Positions 1 through 5,462 of a stretch of 5,985 bases of DNA are shown in pieces. The stretch is taken from positions 1 through 5,985 of the forward strand of contig JAEFAK010000116.1 of assembly GCA_016287555.1 (NCBI GenBank). The letters run 5' to 3'. The translations under genes were made by a program, and so were the position numbers. Source of the stretch: Oscillospiraceae bacterium. GTDB taxonomy: Bacteria; Bacillota; Clostridia; Oscillospirales; Oscillospiraceae. The stretch's first letter is position 1, and each line of letters opens with the position of its first letter. A model generated the notes under the pieces. That model ran no database searches and was not told the DNA's origin. It saw nothing but the letters and a program-made list of their open reading frames with translations.

Positions 1-1119
1 AACGAATACTGGCGCAGGGACGACCGCGGTTCGCTCACGATATTCGCGCAGGTCAATCCCGAAGAAGTCGAGGACCTTCTCGCCGACGGTTTCGGCTTTG
101 AGGTCGCCGGCCCCGAAGGCTTCGGCGAAAACGGGAAGAAGACCGTCCTGTTCGGCGACATGATCCCCGTGACCGAGGACCTCGGATTCTGGGAGAGATT
201 CCTTGAAAACGGAGACTGGTACGTCTACACCCTGCGGCCGAACGACCTGCCCATGAAGTCCCGCGACTACGAGCAGGAGTACGGCCAGGGCTATGAGTAC
301 ACGTTCATGCCCGCCGGCGAATACACCGTCACCGAGGTCAACGCCGACGTGAACGGGTATACCCGCAAGACCACGTCCTTCGCCGACTACTTCATGAGAA
401 TGGTCGAGGTGGAGAAGAGAGCCGCCGCGGATGCCGAGCGCGCCGCCGCCGGCGCGGGCAGGACCGGCTCGATGACCCTCACCGTCGAGGTAGCCAAGTA
501 TTACGAATACAACGATCCGTACGTGGCGTACATAAACGATTACGTCAAGGGCGGCGACATCCCGACTCCGCCGCCGGAGCCCACTCCGACTCCGACCCCC
601 GAGCCGACCCCGACTCCCGAGCCGACTCCCGAGCCGCCCGAGACGGTGGACGTCTCCGTCGAGAAGGTCTGGCACGACGTTGACGACACCATGCGTCCCG
701 CGAGCGTTTCCATGACGCTTCTGCGCAACGGCGAGGCGACCGAAAACACCGCGACGCTCGACGCCGCCGGCAGCTGGAAGTACACGTGGACCGGCCTTGA
801 AAAGCTCGACGCGGAAGGCAACGCCTACGTCTACACCGTCCGTGAGGACGCCGTGCCCGAGGGCTATACGGTCACCTACGGCGGCAACGCCGAGAGCGGC
901 CTGACGGTCATCAACACGGGCGAGGGCTATGAGGAACTCAGCGACGACGATACGCCGCTTTACGGCGAGGGAGACGCCGAGGAGCCTCTCTACAATCCGT
1001 ACGGCGTTCCCAGCACGGGCGACAACAGCCACGTCGCCATCTGGGCGGGACTCTGCATCCTTGCTCTTGCGGGCATCATCGTCATGATGACCGGCCGCAG
1101 GAAGAAGGAAGAGGAGTAA
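1..1119 (+). CDS. Sortase-anchored surface protein with CnaB-type domain (5' end missing)
   Basis: The frame is open from base 1, so the gene starts before the window and the ATG at 160 is internal. 372 residues are visible (numbered from base 1). Residues about 1-185 look like a divergent prealbumin/CnaB-like region: AGEYTVTEV near 104-113 is a typical strand of that fold, and an Ala/Arg/Glu-rich stretch lies at about 131-156. A Pro/Thr/Glu linker follows (188-213). A clear CnaB domain spans about 216-308: VEKVW holds the likely isopeptide Lys222, TVREDAVPEGY supplies an acidic residue, and TVINT (302-306) the likely partner Asn304. The C-terminus is a cell-wall sorting signal: VPSTGD (336-341, an LPXTG variant), a hydrophobic helix (about 344-363) and a charged RRKKEEE tail. 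The role is inferred as a covalently anchored adhesin, stalk or minor pilin; no ligand can be named. Transcription probably ends at the hairpins just downstream. Confidence 0.85.
   Translation, partial: NEYWRRDDRGSLTIFAQVNPEEVEDLLADGFGFEVAGPEGFGENGKKTVLFGDMIPVTEDLGFWERFLENGDWYVYTLRPNDLPMKSRDYEQEYGQGYEYTFMPAGEYTVTEVNADVNGYTRKTTSFADYFMRMVEVEKRAAADAERAAAGAGRTGSMTLTVEVAKYYEYNDPYVAYINDYVKGGDIPTPPPEPTPTPTPEPTPTPEPTPEPPETVDVSVEKVWHDVDDTMRPASVSMTLLRNGEATENTATLDAAGSWKYTWTGLEKLDAEGNAYVYTVREDAVPEGYTVTYGGNAESGLTVINTGEGYEELSDDDTPLYGEGDAEEPLYNPYGVPSTGDNSHVAIWAGLCILALAGIIVMMTGRRKKEEE
562..639 (+). repeat. Pro/Thr/Glu-rich repeat linker in the surface protein
   Basis: Twenty-six codons encode alternating Pro with Thr or Glu, built from short units such as EPTPTP and EPTPEP. 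The DNA is a matching tandem array of ccg/ccc, act/acc and gag codons. It separates the N-terminal region from the CnaB domain and probably acts as a stiff extended spacer. Arrays like this can change length by recombination or slippage. Confidence 0.85.
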
Positions 1120-1152
1120 TCCCCGGACCATCGAAAACGGCGAAATAACCGC

Positions 1153-1182
1153 CGCGGGGGCAGCTTTCAAGCTGCCCCCGCG
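1153..1182 (+). terminator. Strong GC hairpin after the surface protein gene
   Basis: A perfect 14-bp stem (1153-1166 with 1169-1182, arms containing gcgggggcagctt) begins 33 nt after the stop codon. As drawn the loop is 2 nt; in practice the inner A-T pairs open to a larger loop. It is followed by ctttgtct, a weak T-tract, so termination is likely but not textbook. Confidence 0.7.
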
Positions 1183-1207
1183 CTTTGTCTCACGGCGTTT
1201 GATAAAG

Positions 1208-1248
1208 AGGCCGGACGGCCGCGGATCTCTCCGCAGACCGTCCGGCCT
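1208..1248. terminator. Second hairpin, probable bidirectional terminator between convergent genes
   Basis: An 11-bp perfect outer stem (aggccggacgg 1208-1218 with ccgtccggcct 1238-1248) encloses an inner 5-bp stem (gcgga 1221-1225 with tccgc 1230-1234, loop tctc). It lies 34 nt past the stop of the minus-strand gene and 89 nt past that of the plus-strand gene. The plus-strand 3' side reads tcttat and the minus-strand 3' side ctttatc, both short T-rich tails. The location and symmetry suit a shared terminator. Confidence 0.65.
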
Positions 1249-1281
1249 TCTTATGCCTTTATAAGGGTCAAGCGCGCCTTA

Positions 1282-3090
1282 TCAGTCGAGATGCCTGAGC
1301 GTGAAGATGCCGGACATGTCGGCCGTGCCGGCGGCGCGGGCGAACGCGCCCATCTCGTGGAAGAGGAGCTTTGACGCGTCGTGCGTGAGGCCGAGTGAGA
1401 AGCCGCAGTCGTGCATGATGCGCAGGTTCATGGCGGCGGTGGTAAAGCTGCCGGACCATTTCTGCTCGACCCACGTCATGATATAGACGTCGTCCCTGAG
1501 CTTTATGTACGTGCAGGGGGAGCTCCAGACGAAGCCGCCGGACCTGTAGCCGGGATCGCCGGGGTTGCCGCCCATGAATATGGTCCAGGAGTAGGACGTC
1601 GGGGAGTTGTAGATGTGCTGGCTGGACATCATCTTGGAGTATGTCCACGTGAACGAGCGGCCGAGGAGCTCCCTCGTGAAGCCGTGGCGGCGCGTACGCG
1701 GAACGGGCACGCCCTCGGTGACCATGTAGCCGAAGTGGTACTTTTCGGCCACGTCGTGCGGATCGGCGCCTCCGGCCATGACGGCGTCTATGCAGGTGGC
1801 GCAGCCGTTGGAGAAGTCAAGAGCGAAGATGAGTCCGCGCGGCGGGCAGGAATCCTTGATGTGGAAGCCGAGATAGACGAGGTCGTCGTCGAGCCTGAAG
1901 GCGCGGTACTCTGCCTCGGTCCATTCGCCGCCGGGGAAGCGGAAGCGCAGGTTCTCCTCGGCGTAGAAGTCCAGCTCCGTCTCGAAGCCGTCGTCGTCGC
2001 GGAAGGTGACCTTCCTGCCGACGCACTGCGTGCTGTGGGCCATCAGGTTCCTGGAGGCCATGGCGCCGCCGGTGGACTCGAATTCGGCGACGGTGCCGCA
2101 CAGGGCGTTTATCTCCTCGGTCGTGGGCTGGCCGGCCAGGACGCTGGTCCTGTAGGTGCAGCGGGAGCCCTTGACCGTCGGATCGACGCGCTTGGACATG
2201 AAGGGCGGCGCGGCGTCGCCCGTGTCGTTGAAGTCGTAGAACGTGGCGAACTGGCCGAGGTATCTGCCCTTCGCGGTATAGAGGAAGAATTCGAATTTGT
2301 CTTCCTCGTTGATGCCCATGGTCATGCCTATCTTCTTCATGGTGTAGAGGTCGATGACCTCGACGGAGAGACGGCCTGCGTACTCGACCTCTCCGACGTC
2401 GTAGAAGAAGGTGTTCTCGTCGAGCTGCAGATAGTCCGAGGGGAACGTGATGACGTCCTCGCCGTCGGGCGTGTCGACCTCGACCATGGTGGAGAAGTAG
2501 TTGGTGACGTAGGTGAAGATGCGCTGCCTTCCGAGATCGTCGTCCCACTTGACCATCTTGTTGTCGAGCCTGAACGAGCGGAAGAAGCGGTCCTCGGCGG
2601 CGGGTACTCCGTCGCAGACGTAGCGGCCCCTGTAGACCTGGCGCTCGACATCGCGGTTGACGAAGAAGCCCATCTCGGTGACCTGGTCCGCGGTGAGCGG
2701 GCGGACGAGCTCCTCGACCTTTTTGCCCTCGTAGTCGATGAACCACATCTCGGTGACGGCGGCCCTGCCGGTCGCCGTGTCGAGCACGGCGGTGTAGCCC
2801 CTGAGCGTGCCCGGGACCATGTGCGTGAAGAGCACGTAGCTGCCGAGCTCGAGCGCGCCGTACTCGATCTCGACGGGCGCGTTTCCGTTCTCGGTCAGAA
2901 CGGCCTTCCTCTCGCATTTGAAGCTGTACTTCAGCGAGGGGGGAGCGACGCCCTCGTCGTCCAGCTCGAAGGTTATCTCTTTGGACGCGAGCGCTTTGGA
3001 GAGCTCCGACGCGCTGACGGGACCGCCGCCCGCGAGGACCGCGGCTCTGACCTCTTCCAGGCCCAGGCTTGAATAGTTGATCCTGTACAT
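1282..3090 (-). CDS. Tandem MoaF-like (calycin-fold) protein, function unknown
   Basis: This is a 602-residue protein with no signal peptide or membrane segment, so probably cytoplasmic. The start is the ATG at 3090-3088, with GGAGG 7 nt upstream. The C-terminal half resembles the two-domain MoaF family. Residues about 358-440 match its N-domain style (RKVTF, then YRAFRLDDDLVYLGF, then RGLIFALDFSNG). Residues about 452-570 match its C-domain style (GRSFTWTYS, QHIYNSPTSYSW, YIKLRDDVYIMTW). The N-terminal half repeats this order: about 38-120 (KEITF, YGALELGSYVLF, RGYTAVLDTATG) and about 153-285 (YVCDGVPA, YLQLDENTFFYDV, IDLYTMKKIGMTMG). Single MoaF proteins are about half this length. The HIY...YSW segment is seen only in the second copy. 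A CATC pair lies at 430-433. Despite the family name, no molybdenum-cofactor gene is nearby and the activity is unknown; small-ligand binding is a guess from the fold. Family assignment is from memory of motifs, moderate confidence. The gene is monocistronic within the window. Confidence 0.65.
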   Translation of the reverse strand: MYRINYSSLGLEEVRAAVLAGGGPVSASELSKALASKEITFELDDEGVAPPSLKYSFKCERKAVLTENGNAPVEIEYGALELGSYVLFTHMVPGTLRGYTAVLDTATGRAAVTEMWFIDYEGKKVEELVRPLTADQVTEMGFFVNRDVERQVYRGRYVCDGVPAAEDRFFRSFRLDNKMVKWDDDLGRQRIFTYVTNYFSTMVEVDTPDGEDVITFPSDYLQLDENTFFYDVGEVEYAGRLSVEVIDLYTMKKIGMTMGINEEDKFEFFLYTAKGRYLGQFATFYDFNDTGDAAPPFMSKRVDPTVKGSRCTYRTSVLAGQPTTEEINALCGTVAEFESTGGAMASRNLMAHSTQCVGRKVTFRDDDGFETELDFYAEENLRFRFPGGEWTEAEYRAFRLDDDLVYLGFHIKDSCPPRGLIFALDFSNGCATCIDAVMAGGADPHDVAEKYHFGYMVTEGVPVPRTRRHGFTRELLGRSFTWTYSKMMSSQHIYNSPTSYSWTIFMGGNPGDPGYRSGGFVWSSPCTYIKLRDDVYIMTWVEQKWSGSFTTAAMNLRIMHDCGFSLGLTHDASKLLFHEMGAFARAAGTADMSGIFTLRHLD

Positions 3091-3097
3091 GTAGACG

Positions 3098-3129
3098 CCT
3101 CCGTTTTTTTTATTTTTTTGTTTTTATTT
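3098..3129 (-). promoter_or_regulatory. A-rich leader with GGAGG ribosome binding site
   Basis: Read on the minus strand, the predicted 5' leader of the MoaF-like gene is almost all A and T, with two runs of seven A (3119-3113 and 3110-3104). It ends in GGAGG (3102-3098), 7 nt before the ATG. It should be unstructured, which favours ribosome loading. The A-runs are also prone to slippage. Confidence 0.7.
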
Positions 3130-3158
3130 ATTTTACCACCGCGGGAACTGATAATCAA
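3130..3158 (-). promoter_or_regulatory. Promoter of the MoaF-like gene
   Basis: On the minus strand, TTGATT (3158-3153) and TAAAAT (3135-3130) are separated by exactly 17 nt, a good match to the housekeeping sigma consensus. Transcription would begin near 3124, giving a leader of about 33 nt. An inverted-repeat arm lies 5 bp upstream of the -35 box. Confidence 0.7.
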
Positions 3159-3163
3159 CCGCG

Positions 3164-3215
3164 CGTTCCTATTTTGGAAAAGTGCGAAAATATGCAAAAA
3201 TCTTCAATAGGAACG
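3164..3215. repeat. 10-bp perfect inverted repeat between divergent promoters
   Basis: cgttcctatt (3164-3173) is the exact reverse complement of aataggaacg (3206-3215), with a 32-nt AT-rich spacer. The arms sit upstream of the minus-strand promoter and about 75 bp upstream of the plus-strand -35 box. It could be a paired operator, a structured RNA stem or chance. No regulator family is recognised. Confidence 0.5.
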
Positions 3216-3222
3216 TCTGACG

Positions 3223-3274
3223 GCCGGAAAGCCCGGCGTAACTGGCGTCTTGGAAGACGCAGGCATGCGCCTGC
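3223..3274. repeat. Three short consecutive hairpins in the divergent intergenic region
   Basis: Three small perfect stems follow one another: gccgg/ccggc (3223-3227 with 3233-3237), gcgtct/agacgc (3245-3250 with 3255-3260, loop tgga) and gcaggc/gcctgc (3259-3264 with 3269-3274, loop atgc). The last two overlap by two bases, so they cannot both form fully. They lie upstream of the cysE promoter and outside both predicted transcripts, so a DNA-level or vestigial role is as likely as an RNA one. Confidence 0.4.
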
Positions 3275-3288
3275 ATTTAAGAAAAACA

Positions 3289-3317
3289 TTTACAAAGCAT
3301 TATAAATATACTATAAT
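3289..3317 (+). promoter_or_regulatory. Promoter of the cysE-cysS-glnS operon
   Basis: TTTACA (3289-3294) and a perfect TATAAT (3312-3317) are separated by 17 nt within a locally AT-rich stretch. Transcription would begin near 3324, leaving a leader of about 72 nt before cysE. This is a strong housekeeping-type promoter. The leader is too short for a T-box. Confidence 0.8.
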
Positions 3318-3328
3318 TCTCAGATAAA

Positions 3329-3366
3329 GCGGTCCGCGGTCCCCGTAACAGCCCGGGGAGCGCCGC
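3329..3366 (+). other. Possible leader hairpin upstream of cysE
   Basis: Inside the predicted 5' leader, tccccg (3340-3345) pairs with cgggga (3354-3359) around an 8-nt loop, and flanking gcgg (3329-3332) can pair with ccgc (3363-3366). There is no T-run after it and it matches no riboswitch I know. It may simply reflect the GC-rich sequence. Confidence 0.3.
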
Positions 3367-3395
3367 ACGGGCCGGAAGACGATGAACGCGGTGAT

Positions 3396-4031
3396 ATGAT
3401 GGGCAGACTGTCCGAGACCATAAAAGCGTATAAGGAGCGCGACCCGGCGGCGAGGAGCTCGCTGGAGATATTCCTCCTCTATCCGGGCATCGGCGCCATA
3501 ATTGCGCACCGCGTGGCGCACTTTTTCTACCGCCACAAACTGCGCTTTCTGGCGCGCTGCGTGTCCCAGTGGAGCAGGTTCTGTACGGGCATAGAGATAC
3601 ATCCCGGCGCGAAGATAGGCCGGAGGCTCGTCATAGACCACGGCATGGGCATCGTCATAGGCGAGACCGCCGAGATCGGCGACGACGTTCTGCTATACCA
3701 GGGCGTGACCCTGGGCGGCACCGGCAAGGAACACGGAAAACGCCACCCGACGCTGGGAAACAACGTCCTCGTCGGGGCCGGCGCCAAGATACTCGGGCCC
3801 TTCAGGGTCGGCGACAACGCGCGAATAGCGTCCGGCGCGGTCGTCCTCAGCGAGATACCGGACAACGCGACGGCCGTGGGCGTGCCCGCCAAGGTCGTCA
3901 GGCTCGCCGGCGAGAAGGTCGACTACGCCTCCGAGGTCGACCAGATCCACGTGCCCGATCCCGTCGCGGCCGAGCTCGCCGCCCTCAGGGCGAGGCTCGA
4001 GGCTTTGGAAAACAAGGAGAATGAAAAATGA
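3396..4031 (+). CDS. cysE: Serine O-acetyltransferase
   Basis: It transfers acetyl from acetyl-CoA to L-serine, giving O-acetylserine, the first committed step of cysteine synthesis in the cytoplasm. The 211 residues show an N-terminal helical part (about 1-60, with ERDPAAR at 14-20 and YPGIGAI at 29-35) and a left-handed beta-helix of hexapeptide repeats (about 65-168). TGIEIHPGAKIG (64-75) and IDHG (80-83) place the likely catalytic His at 82 with acidic Glu67 where the E. coli enzyme has Asp. GGTGKEHGKRHPT (107-119) is the conserved cofactor-binding loop. It is the short Gram-positive form, lacking the longer N-terminus of the E. coli enzyme. It ends in a charged helical tail (NKENEK) without a terminal Ile. 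Two ATGs occur in tandem (3396 and 3399); the only nearby SD-like bases (ggtga) fit 3399 slightly better, and no strong SD exists. It overlaps cysS. Confidence 0.96.
   Translation: MMGRLSETIKAYKERDPAARSSLEIFLLYPGIGAIIAHRVAHFFYRHKLRFLARCVSQWSRFCTGIEIHPGAKIGRRLVIDHGMGIVIGETAEIGDDVLLYQGVTLGGTGKEHGKRHPTLGNNVLVGAGAKILGPFRVGDNARIASGAVVLSEIPDNATAVGVPAKVVRLAGEKVDYASEVDQIHVPDPVAAELAALRARLEALENKENEK
4014..4031 (+). promoter_or_regulatory. cysS ribosome binding site and cysE/cysS stop-start overlap
   Basis: AAGGAG (4014-4019) lies inside the end of cysE, 8 nt before the cysS ATG at 4028. The sequence ATGA (4028-4031) contains both the cysS start and the cysE stop, so the two are probably translationally coupled. 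This fixes the cysS start. Confidence 0.9.
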
Positions 4032-5428
4032 AGCTGTATAACAGTGCCACACATACAAAGGACGAATTCACGCCCAACGAGGCGGGCGTGGTCAGGATGT
4101 ACACCTGCGGCCCGACCGTCTACCATTTCGCCCACATAGGGAACCTCCGCAGCTACATCATGGAGGACGTGCTGGAAAAGTACCTGCGCTGGAGCGGGCT
4201 CGACGTGAGGCGCGTCATGAACATAACGGACGTCGGACATCTCACCAGCGACGCCGACACCGGCGAGGACAAGATGCTCAAGGGCGCCAGGCGCGAGCAC
4301 AAGACCGTCCTCGAGATAGCGAAGTACTATACCGACGCCTTCTTCTCCGACTGCGAAAAGCTCAACATCAGAAAGCCCGACACGGTCGTCCCCGCCACGA
4401 GCCGCATAGCGGACTTCATAGAGATGATCTCCGTACTTCTGGATAAGGGCTACGCCTACATAGCCGGCGGCAACGTCTACTTCGACACCTCGAAGCTCGA
4501 CGAGTACTACGTCTTCAACAAGCACAACGAGGAGGACCTCCTGGTCGGCGCGCGCGAGGACGTGGGAGTCGACGAGTCCAAGCGCAACAAGACCGACTTC
4601 GTGCTCTGGTTCACCAAGTCCAAGTTCGAGGACCAGGAACTCAAATGGGAGTCCCCCTGGGGTCTGGGATATCCCGGCTGGCACATCGAGTGCAGCGCCA
4701 TCTCCATGCGCGAACTGGGCGACAGGCTGGACATCCACTGCGGCGGCATAGACAACGCCTTTCCCCACCACACCAACGAAATAGCCCAGTCCGAGGCCTA
4801 CTGCGGCCATAAATGGTGCAATTTCTGGTTCCACGTCCACCACCTGGTCACCGACTCCGGCAAGATGAGCAAGTCCAGCGGGGAGTTCCTGACCGTTTCG
4901 CTGCTGCAGGAAAAGGGCTACGATCCTCTGGCTTACCGCCTGTTCTGCCTGCAGTCTCACTACCGCAAGGCGCTCATGTTCTCCTGGGACGCCCTGGATA
5001 ACGCGGTCGTCGCCTACGACAAGCTCGTATCGCGCATAGCGGCCGTTCCGGCGGACGGGGAAGCAGACCCCGCGGAGATGCAGAAATACAAAGACGCCTT
5101 CGGCGAGGCGCTCGGAAACGACCTCAACACGTCGCTGGCGCTGACGGCGCTCTACGACGTTCTCAAGGCGGACATATCCGGAGCCTCAAAGCGCGCCCTC
5201 ATAGCCGACTTCGACACCGTGCTCGGGCTCGACCTTTTGGAAAAGGCCGACGCGGCTCCGGCCGGAGAGGACGGGGAAGACGCGGAGATAGACGCGCTGG
5301 TCGCCGCCAGGACCGCCGCGCGCGCCGCGAAGAACTGGGCCGAGGCGGACCGCATAAGGGACGAGCTGAAGGCCAGGGGCATCATCCTCGAGGACACGCC
5401 CGCCGGCGTGAAGTGGAAGAGAGCCTGA
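4028..5428 (+). CDS. cysS: Cysteinyl-tRNA synthetase
   Basis: This is a class I aminoacyl-tRNA synthetase that charges tRNA-Cys with cysteine using ATP in the cytoplasm. At 466 residues it is full length for the family. TCGPTVY (26-32) begins the Rossmann fold. The HIGH signature appears as HIGN (36-39), and KMSKS is at 279-283. The expected zinc ligands are Cys27, Cys222 (in GWHIECS), His247 and Glu251 (in FPHHTNE); this zinc site is what selects cysteine in the family. The C-terminal part (about 315-466) is the helical anticodon-binding region, with a short acidic Ala/Gly/Glu-Asp-rich insert near 408-420. The start at 4028 has a good SD and overlaps cysE. glnS follows after 34 nt with no terminator between, so all three genes are probably one transcript. 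Confidence 0.98.
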   Translation: MKLYNSATHTKDEFTPNEAGVVRMYTCGPTVYHFAHIGNLRSYIMEDVLEKYLRWSGLDVRRVMNITDVGHLTSDADTGEDKMLKGARREHKTVLEIAKYYTDAFFSDCEKLNIRKPDTVVPATSRIADFIEMISVLLDKGYAYIAGGNVYFDTSKLDEYYVFNKHNEEDLLVGAREDVGVDESKRNKTDFVLWFTKSKFEDQELKWESPWGLGYPGWHIECSAISMRELGDRLDIHCGGIDNAFPHHTNEIAQSEAYCGHKWCNFWFHVHHLVTDSGKMSKSSGEFLTVSLLQEKGYDPLAYRLFCLQSHYRKALMFSWDALDNAVVAYDKLVSRIAAVPADGEADPAEMQKYKDAFGEALGNDLNTSLALTALYDVLKADISGASKRALIADFDTVLGLDLLEKADAAPAGEDGEDAEIDALVAARTAARAAKNWAEADRIRDELKARGIILEDTPAGVKWKRA

Positions 5429-5462
5429 CTTTTTACGCATATCACCTGATTGGAGCATGATC

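Noticed and set aside
540..821. Minus-strand frame rich in Gly/Val/Ser opposite the Pro/Thr linker
   Set aside because: It is the reverse reading of the linker and CnaB domain, repetitive and without its own SD or promoter.
160..1119. Surface protein starting at the ATG at 160
   Set aside because: The same frame is open back to base 1 with protein-like sequence, and no SD precedes 160, so the ATG is internal to a gene beginning outside the window.
1411..3072. Plus-strand open frame of 553 codons opposite the MoaF-like gene
   Set aside because: It is antisense to a gene with a good promoter, SD and recognisable internal repeats. Its translation is Gly/Ala/Val/Glu/Asp-rich without a domain, as expected for the shadow of a GC-rich gene.
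1282..3090. Role in molybdenum cofactor synthesis
   Set aside because: Only the family name points that way. No moa, moe or mob gene and no molybdoenzyme is in the window.
3130..3145. T-box-like bases (accaccgcggg) upstream of cysE
   Set aside because: The match to the T-box core is only partial, it overlaps the minus-strand promoter, and it lies upstream of the predicted cysE transcript start.
3923..4960. Minus-strand open frame of 345 codons across cysE and cysS
   Set aside because: It lies opposite two certain genes and has low-complexity Val/Gly/Ala/Glu composition and no family motif, so it is a codon-bias shadow.
5457..5462. glnS start at the ATG at 5457
   Set aside because: It is in frame, but the SD GGAG ends 1 nt before it, too close for initiation; the ATG at 5463 has normal 7-nt spacing.
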